Source: a virus
Length of the DNA: 20,922 nt
Virus record (IMG/VR): IMGVR_UViG_3300043446_002407
Span: 1 to 20,922 of that record
Reading direction: 5' to 3' (one strand)
The notes beneath the pieces are model-generated. The model saw nothing but the letters and a program-made list of their open reading frames with translations, made no database searches and was not told the DNA's origin. The position numbers and the translations under genes are program-made. Of the stretch, positions 12,056 through 19,964 are shown piece after piece; within the stretch, counting starts at the first letter, position 1; each line of letters opens with the position of its first letter.

Positions 12056-14653
12056 ATGGCGAATACCAATTTCGTAGTAAAAAATGGCCTAACCGTAGGC
12101 AATTTAACCGTTGATGCAAACGGCGTAGTCGCCACATCCGGTAATATCTCTACCACTGGAACATTTTTAGGTAATATTACTGGAACTGGTAACAGCAGCA
12201 TTGCCAACTTATCCGTAACCAGTAACGTAGCAAGTACCAGCAAGACCACAGGCGCACTGATTGTAACAGGCGGTGTGGGCGTTAGCGGCAACCTGCAGGC
12301 TAACGCAATTTATACAGACAACCATTTGTTCGCCAACGGCGTGAACATCTTAACAACACTGACCTCTAGTGTTGACACTGTCAGTAACGCACTGAGCGTT
12401 GAGACGGTAAATCGTGTCAGTGCAGACAACGCACTAAGCGTCAGAGTTGATACAGTCAGCAATGCAGTTAGTATTGTAAGTCAAGCCCTATCAGTTGAGA
12501 CGGCCAACCGCATATCTGCAGGCAATGCTCTAAGCGTTCGCATTGATACACAAAGTAATGCCATCAGCGTTCTAAGCCAACAGGTATCAGTACTGAGTGT
12601 ACAAATTAACACTGTCAGCAATGCGGTATCAGTTGTAAGTCAGGCATTGAGTGTTGAGACTGCTAACCGTATTTCGGCAGTCAATGTTGTAAGCAATGCA
12701 GTCAGCATTGTCAGTCAAGCCCTATCAGTTGAAACGGTAAACAGAACTAGTGCAGATAATGCACTGAGTGTTCGTATTGACACCGCCAGCAACGCAGTCA
12801 GCATTGTAAGCCAAGCCTTATCAGTTGAAACAGTAAACCGTGTCAGTGCTGATAACGCACTGAGTGTTCGTGTTGACACTGTTAGTAACGCAGTATCTAT
12901 CGTCAGCAACGCACTGAGCGTTGAGACAGCAAACAGAATTTCCGCAGACAATGCCTTAAGCAATTTAATTAGCGCATTGAGCAACTCAATTTCAGTCACA
13001 TACGTCCACAAATCGGGCGACACGATGACTGGCAACTTGTTGGTTCCTAACCTACAAGTAACAAGTTCACTAAACAGTTCATCAACATCAAGTGGCGCAT
13101 TAGTTGTCACTGGTGGTGTTGGTATTGGTGCCAACCTGAACGTGGGTGGTATTGGTAACTTCTACAGCAACGTTGTAATTACTGGTAACCTGATTGTTCA
13201 AGGTAATACCACAGTTGTTGGTAGCAACAACTTTGCCACAACCGACAACGTGATGGAGCTTCATGCTGCCAACATTGCCAATGTTGCACAACCCTGGACA
13301 CTAGACGACGGTAAAGATATCGGTTTCCGTTTCCACTATTACAAGTCTGGTGCCGACAACAATGCCTTCCTGGGATTTGCCAATGACACCAGTTACCTAG
13401 AGTGGTATGGATCAGGTGCTGAAGGTGTTAATACTTTTACTGGTACCTATGGTACATTCAAGACTGGTAATTTGATTCTAACTGGCGATGCCACCATCAA
13501 TGGTGTCAGCGTATTAGCAAGATTTGATACACTAAGCAATGCCATTTCAGTCGTAAGCCAAGCAGTATCAGTAGAGACCGCAAATAGAACATCGGCTGAT
13601 AACGCATTAAGTGTCCGTATCGACACAGTCAGTAATGCGGTCAGTATTGTAAGTCAGGCACTGTCAGTTGAGACCGCAAATAGAACATCAGCTGATAACG
13701 CATTAAGTGTTCGCATTGACACTGTCAGTAATGCAGTATCAGTTGTTAGCAATGCACTAAGCGCAGAAATTGTCAACCGTATCAGTGCAGATAATGCACT
13801 AAGCAATTTAATCAGTGCAGAGATAGTCAACCGTACCAGTGCTGACAACGCCCTAAGCGTTCGTATTGATACTGTCAGCAATGCAGTATCACTTGAAATT
13901 GCAAATAGAACAAGTGCAGATAACGCATTGAGTGTTCGCATCGATACAGTCAGTAATGCGGTATCAGTAGTAAGTCAGGCCCTATCAGTTGAAACTGCCA
14001 ACCGAATTTCAGCTGTAAACGTGGTCAGCAACGCAGTGAGCGTTGAGATTGCCAACCGTACTAGTGCTGATAATGCCCTAAGTGTAAGAATTGATACCGT
14101 CAGCAATGCGGTGTCCATTGTCAGCAATGCATTAAGCGTAGAGACGGCAAATAGAACAAGTGCTGACAATGCACTGAGCGTTCGCATTGATACAGTCAGT
14201 AATGCGGTATCACTTGAAATTGTCAACCGTACTAGTGCAGTAAACGCATTGAGTAACAGCATCAGTGTTACATACGCACCCAAGGCCAACCCTGCATTTA
14301 CTGGCAATGTCACAATTAACACCAGCAGTAGCTTTAGTGCTAATGCGGTAACAGCCGCTGGCGTAACACAGACTCAGATTGACAGTTTCCCAATCACAGA
14401 TTTCAGAACAGTTAAATATATTGTTCAAGTATATGACAACGGTGGTACTGTTAAGTATCACAGCAGTGAGATTTTAATCGTACATGATGACACCAGTGTT
14501 TACATGGTAGAGTACGGCGAAATAACATCAAACGGAACGATCGGAACCTTTACGGCCACTATCCAGACCGGTATTGTGAAATTGTTGTTTACTGGATCAG
14601 CTTCTGGTACCAACAAGACCGTCAAAGTACAAAGGACAGCAGTTGTGACCTAA
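12056..14653 (+). CDS. Long tail-fibre-like protein with coiled-coil repeats (865 aa)
   Basis: This is probably a homotrimeric fibre for host contact. Layout by residue: 1-100 beta-repeat N-terminus (MANTNFVVKNGLTVGNLTV and on, with TGALIVTGGVGVSGN); about 100-310 first coiled coil; about 315-486 a 'TGALVVTGGVGIGANLNV' module and a compact knob containing 'DDGKDIGFRFHYYKSGADN' and 'NDTSYLEWYGSGAEG'; about 487-735 second coiled coil; about 738-865 a C-terminal tip starting 'YAPKANPAFTG' and containing 'SSEILIVHDDTSVYMVEYG'. That tip pattern is one I recall from virion proteins of marine T4-like phages. Eleven copies of ADNAL mark the coiled-coil repeat. The ribosome-binding site is weak (TGGAAAA). 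The next fibre gene follows 52 bases later without a TAAATA box, so the two are probably co-transcribed. Confidence 0.85.
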   Translation: MANTNFVVKNGLTVGNLTVDANGVVATSGNISTTGTFLGNITGTGNSSIANLSVTSNVASTSKTTGALIVTGGVGVSGNLQANAIYTDNHLFANGVNILTTLTSSVDTVSNALSVETVNRVSADNALSVRVDTVSNAVSIVSQALSVETANRISAGNALSVRIDTQSNAISVLSQQVSVLSVQINTVSNAVSVVSQALSVETANRISAVNVVSNAVSIVSQALSVETVNRTSADNALSVRIDTASNAVSIVSQALSVETVNRVSADNALSVRVDTVSNAVSIVSNALSVETANRISADNALSNLISALSNSISVTYVHKSGDTMTGNLLVPNLQVTSSLNSSSTSSGALVVTGGVGIGANLNVGGIGNFYSNVVITGNLIVQGNTTVVGSNNFATTDNVMELHAANIANVAQPWTLDDGKDIGFRFHYYKSGADNNAFLGFANDTSYLEWYGSGAEGVNTFTGTYGTFKTGNLILTGDATINGVSVLARFDTLSNAISVVSQAVSVETANRTSADNALSVRIDTVSNAVSIVSQALSVETANRTSADNALSVRIDTVSNAVSVVSNALSAEIVNRISADNALSNLISAEIVNRTSADNALSVRIDTVSNAVSLEIANRTSADNALSVRIDTVSNAVSVVSQALSVETANRISAVNVVSNAVSVEIANRTSADNALSVRIDTVSNAVSIVSNALSVETANRTSADNALSVRIDTVSNAVSLEIVNRTSAVNALSNSISVTYAPKANPAFTGNVTINTSSSFSANAVTAAGVTQTQIDSFPITDFRTVKYIVQVYDNGGTVKYHSSEILIVHDDTSVYMVEYGEITSNGTIGTFTATIQTGIVKLLFTGSASGTNKTVKVQRTAVVT
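12365..12990 (+). repeat. Coiled-coil repeat array, first fibre gene, segment 1
   Basis: The array encodes 32-residue units made of SVETxNR, xSADNAL, an 11-residue piece SVRxDTxSNAV and SIVSQAL, with shorter 25-residue variants. The DNA copies differ widely at third codon positions while the protein is held. Confidence 0.85.
13200..13530 (+). repeat. Knob domain, copy 1 (paralogous to 16378-16708)
   Basis: The domain aligns without gaps to the second copy at a constant offset of 3178 bases. The stretch from KSGADNNAF to SGSGAEG-like 'WYGSGAEG' is identical in protein in both genes, while the DNA differs mostly at third positions. Confidence 0.85.
13520..14265 (+). repeat. Coiled-coil repeat array, first fibre gene, segment 2
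   Basis: The array holds seven ADNAL copies, including a fairly recent 96-base tandem pair beginning at 13574 and 13670 (GAGACCGCAAATAGAACATC in both). Confidence 0.85.
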
Positions 14654-14705
14654 TACTTTTATTCATTATTAGTATTGGGTCCGCTTTAGTGGAGAGTGAA
14701 ACTAA

Positions 14706-17700
14706 GTGGCAATTAACAAAGATTTCGTCGTCAAGAATGGCATTTCAGTTGCGGCTGATGCCAACGTTGCTGGTAACGTAAATATCACCAGCAATATCAG
14801 TAGTACCAGCACCAGCACGGGTGCATTAAAGGTCACTGGCGGCGCAGGCATTACCGGAAACGTTAATACAGGTGCCATTTACACAGACAACTATTACTGG
14901 GCCAATGGTACACCATTCGTCAGTAGTGCATTCAAATATACCGCATCCAATACCGCGCCCACTAGTCCCAGCAACGGTGACGAGTGGTTCAATACAGACA
15001 CCAATACATTGTATGTTCGTGCCAATGACGGCACCAGCTCATTCTGGTTAGACTTAACCACAACCCCACAAGTTACATCGACGCCCAATCTGTCGATCAC
15101 TGACTCCACTGCCAGCGGTAACCTGACAACTGGTGCATTAACTGTTGCTGGCGGCGCTGGCATTTCTGGTAATTTACGGGCCAATGCAGTCTATACAGAC
15201 AATTATTACTATGCCAACGGCGTGGCATTTAGCCCAGATGCTATCAGCAACACACTGAGTATTGAAACTGTAAACCGTGTAAGTGCAGATAATGCACTGA
15301 GCGTTCGCATCGATACTGTCAGCAATGCAGTGTCCATTGTCAGCAACGCATTGAGTGTTGAGACGGTAAACAGAACAAGTGCTGACAATGCACTGAGTTT
15401 GCGTATTGATGCAATCAGCAATTATGCGTCAGTAACCAGTCAACAACTGTCAGTTGAGACTGCCAATAGAACGTCCGCAGATAACGCACTGAGCGTTCGT
15501 GTTGACACTGTTAGCAATGCAGTGTCTGTTGTTAGTCAGGCACTATCACTCGAAACAGTTAACCGAACAAGTGCTGACAATGCACTGAGTTTGCGTATTG
15601 ATGCAATCAGTAACTATGCGTCAGTGACTAGCCAACAGTTGTCCGCTGAAATTGCCAACAGAACATCGGCTGACAATGCACTGAGTGTTCGCGTTGACAC
15701 TGTTAGCAATGCAGTGTCAGTTGTCAGCCAGGCCCTGAGTGTTGAAACAGCCAACCGTATCAGCGCAGTTAATGTGGTTAGTAATGCAGTGTTAGTTGTC
15801 AGCCAGGCCCTGAGTGTTGAAATCGCAAACAGAACGTCGGCTGACAATGCGTTAAGTGTCAGAATTGATACCGCAAGCAATGCAGTCAGCATTGTTAGCC
15901 AGGCATTGAGTGTTGAAACCGTAAACAGAACGTCAGCCGACAATGCACTGAGTGTTCGTGTTGACACTGTTAGTAATGCAGTAAGTAACGAAATATCCAA
16001 TCGCATCAGTGCTGATAATGCGCTGGGTTTAAGAATTGATACTGTCAGCAATGCAGTCAGTATTGTAAGCCAAGCACTGAGTGTAGAAACTGTCAACCGC
16101 ACTAGTGCAGATAATGCACTGAGCGTTCGTGTTGATACGGTCAGTAATGCCGTTTCAATTGTCAGTCAGGCACTGAGTGTAGAAACTGCTAATCGCATCT
16201 CAGCAGTCAATGTGGTCAGTAATGCACTATCAGTTGAGATAGCAAATAGAACATCAGCTGACAATGCACTAAGCAATCTGATTAGTGCATTAAGCAATAA
16301 CATTTCTGTTAACTATGCCCGTTTGAGTGGTGCAACATTCAGCGGCAACGTTACTATTGCAGCCAACTTGGTCGTCAGTGGCAATACTACGATTATTGGT
16401 AGTAACAATTACGCCACCACTGACAACATTATTGAATTACATACACCCAATGTGGCCAATATTGCACAACCTTGGAGTGTAGACGACGGTAAAGACATTG
16501 GTATTAGAATTCACTATTACAAGTCAGGTGCTGATAACAATGCTTTCCTTGGCTTTGCAAATGATACCAGTTACCTAGAATGGTATGGATCAGGTGCAGA
16601 AGGTGGTAATGTCTTTACCGGTACTTACGGCACATTTAAGACTGGTAACCTAATCTTAACTGGCGACGCTACTATTAGCGGTGTCAGTGTGTTGGCAAAG
16701 CTGGATTCATTAAGCAATTCTATATCAGTTGTCAGTCAAGCCCTATCAGTTGAGACAGCCAACCGCATTAGCGCGGTTAACGTGGTCAGCAATGCAGTTA
16801 GTATCGTAAGTCAAGCCCTATCAGTTGAGACAGTCAATCGCGTAAGCGCAGATAACGCATTGAGCGTTCGAATTGATACAGTCAGCAATGCCGTATCAGT
16901 CGTAAGTCAGGCATTATCAGTAGAAACTGCTAATAGAGTATCAGCAGTAAACGTAGTCAGTAACGCATTATCAGTTGAGATAGCAAACAGAATATCCGCA
17001 GACAATGCCCTAAGTAATCTAATTTCTGCGCTGAGTAATAGTGTATCAGTCACGTATGCACCCAAGGCCAATCCCACATTCACTGGTACACTAACTGGCG
17101 ACATCATTGCGTCTACAAATAATGGCAACGGTACTAACTTTAAAGTTGGTGATGACATATGGATTGGTGATGTTAACCAAGCCAATGCCTTGCGTCTGAC
17201 AGGCCAACAAGATGGTACTCAGGGTTACATTATATTTGGTAACAGTAACACTCAGACATTGGGTCGTAGTGGCACTGGTGCATTAACATATCAGGGCGCA
17301 TTTACAGCACAGGGTGGTATTCAGAATACTCCAATTGGTAATGCCACTGCCAGCACTGGTGCGTTCACCACATTAACAGTAAATGGTGTGAACGTCGCCG
17401 CGGCAATTGATACGATCAGCAATGCGGTTAGTATTGTCAGTCAGGCACTGTCAGTTGAGACAGCAAATAGAACATCAGCTGACAACGCACTGAGTGTTCG
17501 CATTGACACAGTCAGCAATGCAGTATCAATCGTTAGCCAGGCACTGTCAGTTGAGACAGCAAATAGAACATCAGCTGACAACGCACTGAGTGTTCGCATT
17601 GACACAGTCAGCAATGCAGTGTCAGTTGTAAGTCAAGCATTGAGTGTTGAGACTGCCAATCGGGTGTCAGCAGTTAATGTGGTTAGTAATACTCTAAGCG

Positions 17701-19943
17701 TTGAAATAGCTAACCGTATCAGTGCTGATAATGCATTGAGCAATTTAATTAGCGCACTGAGTAACAGTGTATCAGCCACATACGTAAACAAGACAACCGC
17801 AGTAGTCAACAACCAATTGGTTGTTGTTGCCCCATCACCAGTAACTGAAGGTGGCCAGATTGTTCTAGCTTGGGCTAACATTTCAGGTATCACTGGGCAA
17901 GCTAACAGCACCTGGAACATTGATGTCGATGGCACCAATAGCCTGCGCTTCTTCTATCAGAATGCCGCAGGTGCGACTGCTGTACCACTTTCGATTACAC
18001 AATCCAACGGTAACGTTAACGTTTTAGGTAACATACTGGCATCCAATTACTATTGGTCCAATGGCGTCGCACTAACCACAGTTGTGGATTCCATCAGTAA
18101 CGCTATATCAGTTGTCAGTCAAGCACTGAGTTTAGAAACTGCCAACCGCGTCAGCGCCGTTAATGCACTAAGCAACACACTGAGTGCAGAAATAGCAAAT
18201 AGAACCAGTGCAGACAACGCACTGAGTGTTCGTATTGATGCAGTCAGCAACGCAGTGTCTGTTGTAAGTCAAGCACTGTCAGTGGAGACAGCCAATAGAG
18301 TTAGCGCAGTCAATGTGGTCAGCAATGCACTATCAGTTGAAACTGCAAACCGAACATCAGCAGACAACGCATTAAGTGTTCGCATTGACGCGGTCAGTCA
18401 GGCAGTTAGCATCATTAGCCAGGCATTATCAGTTGAGACTGCGGCCCGCGTTAGTGCTGATAATGCACTGAGCAATTTGATCAGTCTGGTCAGTGTGCGT
18501 GTTGACAGTATCAGCCAGGGATTGTCATTAATTAGTAATGCACTGAGTGCAGAAATTGCCAACAGGACCAGTGCAGACAACGCACTGAGTGTTCGTATTG
18601 ATGCAGTTAGCCAGGCAGTCAGCGTGGTAAGCCAGGCACTGTCAGTGGAAACAGCGGCACGTATAGCCGCAGATAATACCATCAGCAATGCAGTATCGGT
18701 TGTCAGTCAGGCGCTATCAGTAGAAACGGCCAATAGAATTTCCGCAGTTAATGTGGTTAGTAATGCATTATCGGTTGAGACAGCCAATCGCATTAGCGCA
18801 GACAATGCACTGAGCAACCTAATTTCAGCATTAAGTAACTCAGTATCAGTTACCTACGCACCTAAAGCTAACGCCACGCTGACTGGTACTACCAATATTG
18901 GCACACTAAATGTCAGCGGTGACACTGTGTTGTCAGGTAACTTGACAGTTAACGGCAGCGTGGAAACTGTCAATAGTACCACTGTTACTATTAACGACAA
19001 GAATATTTTAATTGCAAATAATGCAAGCACTAGTGCTACCATTGACGGTGGTGGTATTGATGTGGGTCAGGGCCCAGTCACGTATTTGCGATATCTCCAT
19101 GCCAATCTAGGCTGGTATACTGCTAACAATTTTGGTGTAGGTGGAACTCTAACAGTTGCGGGCACTAATATTGTTCTTGCAATTGACACTGTTAGTAACG
19201 CAGTCAGCGTAGAAACAGTAAACCGAATCAGTGCTGATAATGCATTAAGTGTCAGAGTTGACACTGTCAGCAATGCAGTCAGCATTGTCAGTCAGGCGCT
19301 GTCAGTTGAGACGGCCAACCGAATCAGTGCTGATAGCGCATTAAGCGTTCGTCTTGATGACATTGTCAGTTCTGGAACTGCCAACCGTATTAGTGCAGAT
19401 AACGCACTGAGTGCCAGAATTGATATTGTCAGCAATGCAGTATCAGTTGTAAGTCAAGCATTGAGTGTTGAAACAGCCAACCGTATTTCAGCAGTTAATG
19501 TGGTCAGCAACGCACTGTCAGTTGAAACAGCCAACCGTATCAGCGCAGACAATGCCCTGAGCAATCTGATCAGTGCGTTAAGTAATTCAGTTTCAGTAAC
19601 GTATGCGCCCAAGGATGCGCCATCATTTACTAGCAATGTGGTAATAAATGGTAATGCCGCAATTTATGGCAATACTATCAGTTCCAGCACTGGAACAGGT
19701 GCCCTGACAGTAACTGGTGGTGTGGGTGTATCGGGTAACATTTATGCTGGTGCGTTTTTCTTTGCGAACGGCACAGCAGTGGGAACAGGTGGCGGTGGCA
19801 GCGATTACGTAGTATCAAATATGCCATATTTGATAAATGCGGGCGAGACCTATTATGTGAGAGCCAACACACAAGCATTATTCGTGCTTCCGATCGAAAT
19901 TAACGGTGATCTGGAAGTGAACGGGATTTTAATAGAAGTGTAA
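14706..19943 (+). CDS. Giant tail-fibre-like protein, beads-on-a-rod architecture (1745 aa)
   Basis: This is probably a trimeric long fibre. By residue: 1-75 N-terminus (MAINKDFVVKNGISVAADA, with TGALKVTGGAGITGN), paralogous to the N-terminus of the 865-residue protein; about 80-120 a 'SNGDEWFNTDTNTLYV...DGTSSFW' domain; about 134-175 another TGAL/GG/SGN module; then five coiled-coil segments (about 178-531, 661-778, 900-1021, 1128-1381, 1491-1628). Four beta-rich knobs separate the segments (about 533-661, 781-898, 1022-1126, 1382-1491). The tip (about 1630-1745) ends 'IEINGDLEVNGILIEV', a phrase typical of fibre C-termini. I count 23 ADNAL copies. The start is GTG at 14706, with GGAGAG (14691-14696) 9 bases upstream. 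The matching N-terminal sequence of the sister gene supports it. The stop overlaps the promoter of the next gene. Confidence 0.85.
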   Translation: MAINKDFVVKNGISVAADANVAGNVNITSNISSTSTSTGALKVTGGAGITGNVNTGAIYTDNYYWANGTPFVSSAFKYTASNTAPTSPSNGDEWFNTDTNTLYVRANDGTSSFWLDLTTTPQVTSTPNLSITDSTASGNLTTGALTVAGGAGISGNLRANAVYTDNYYYANGVAFSPDAISNTLSIETVNRVSADNALSVRIDTVSNAVSIVSNALSVETVNRTSADNALSLRIDAISNYASVTSQQLSVETANRTSADNALSVRVDTVSNAVSVVSQALSLETVNRTSADNALSLRIDAISNYASVTSQQLSAEIANRTSADNALSVRVDTVSNAVSVVSQALSVETANRISAVNVVSNAVLVVSQALSVEIANRTSADNALSVRIDTASNAVSIVSQALSVETVNRTSADNALSVRVDTVSNAVSNEISNRISADNALGLRIDTVSNAVSIVSQALSVETVNRTSADNALSVRVDTVSNAVSIVSQALSVETANRISAVNVVSNALSVEIANRTSADNALSNLISALSNNISVNYARLSGATFSGNVTIAANLVVSGNTTIIGSNNYATTDNIIELHTPNVANIAQPWSVDDGKDIGIRIHYYKSGADNNAFLGFANDTSYLEWYGSGAEGGNVFTGTYGTFKTGNLILTGDATISGVSVLAKLDSLSNSISVVSQALSVETANRISAVNVVSNAVSIVSQALSVETVNRVSADNALSVRIDTVSNAVSVVSQALSVETANRVSAVNVVSNALSVEIANRISADNALSNLISALSNSVSVTYAPKANPTFTGTLTGDIIASTNNGNGTNFKVGDDIWIGDVNQANALRLTGQQDGTQGYIIFGNSNTQTLGRSGTGALTYQGAFTAQGGIQNTPIGNATASTGAFTTLTVNGVNVAAAIDTISNAVSIVSQALSVETANRTSADNALSVRIDTVSNAVSIVSQALSVETANRTSADNALSVRIDTVSNAVSVVSQALSVETANRVSAVNVVSNTLSVEIANRISADNALSNLISALSNSVSATYVNKTTAVVNNQLVVVAPSPVTEGGQIVLAWANISGITGQANSTWNIDVDGTNSLRFFYQNAAGATAVPLSITQSNGNVNVLGNILASNYYWSNGVALTTVVDSISNAISVVSQALSLETANRVSAVNALSNTLSAEIANRTSADNALSVRIDAVSNAVSVVSQALSVETANRVSAVNVVSNALSVETANRTSADNALSVRIDAVSQAVSIISQALSVETAARVSADNALSNLISLVSVRVDSISQGLSLISNALSAEIANRTSADNALSVRIDAVSQAVSVVSQALSVETAARIAADNTISNAVSVVSQALSVETANRISAVNVVSNALSVETANRISADNALSNLISALSNSVSVTYAPKANATLTGTTNIGTLNVSGDTVLSGNLTVNGSVETVNSTTVTINDKNILIANNASTSATIDGGGIDVGQGPVTYLRYLHANLGWYTANNFGVGGTLTVAGTNIVLAIDTVSNAVSVETVNRISADNALSVRVDTVSNAVSIVSQALSVETANRISADSALSVRLDDIVSSGTANRISADNALSARIDIVSNAVSVVSQALSVETANRISAVNVVSNALSVETANRISADNALSNLISALSNSVSVTYAPKDAPSFTSNVVINGNAAIYGNTISSSTGTGALTVTGGVGVSGNIYAGAFFFANGTAVGTGGGGSDYVVSNMPYLINAGETYYVRANTQALFVLPIEINGDLEVNGILIEV
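15240..16300 (+). repeat. Coiled-coil repeat array, giant fibre gene, segment 1
   Basis: This is the longest uninterrupted coiled-coil segment, with ten ADNAL copies. Two units carry the variant SLRIDAISNYAS, found only here, and lie in a 192-base duplicated block (15373 and 15565). Confidence 0.85.
15373..15610 (+). repeat. 192-base spaced duplication with variant units
   Basis: The 46 bases at 15373-15418 are identical to 15565-15610, offset 192 bases (64 codons, two 32-residue units). The DNA on both sides diverges, so a double unit was duplicated and has since drifted. Confidence 0.8.
16378..16708 (+). repeat. Knob domain, copy 2 (paralogous to 13200-13530)
   Basis: The domain contains 'DDGKDIGIRIHYYKSGADN' and 'NDTSYLEWYGSGAEGG', and is followed by GTFKTGNLILTGDATISG. 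It aligns gap-free with copy 1. Confidence 0.85.
17442..17620 (+). repeat. Recent 96-base tandem duplication
   Basis: The 83 bases at 17442-17524 are identical to 17538-17620, offset 96 bases, exactly one 32-residue unit. Other units in the array differ at many third positions, so this copy is young. Confidence 0.9.
18114..18214 (+). repeat. Segment shared with the next fibre gene
   Basis: It matches 20481-20581 at 97 of 101 positions, and its part 18138-18214 matches 20259-20335 at 76 of 77. All three encode LETANRVSA followed by a short LSN...LSAEIANR piece in the same frame. Confidence 0.85.
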
Positions 19944-19946
19944 ATA
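19941..19946 (+). promoter_or_regulatory. Late promoter box (TAAATA) overlapping the giant fibre stop codon
   Basis: The TAA stop codon is the first half of the box. It ends 18 bases before ATG 19965, a spacing like that of the portal gene. Confidence 0.6.
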
Positions 19947-19964
19947 AAGGGTAAGGGAAAAAGA

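Noticed and set aside
14413-14418. TAAATA inside the first fibre gene, and another at 14779-14784
   Set aside because: Both lie inside coding sequence with no gene start nearby, and two chance copies in this length are expected.
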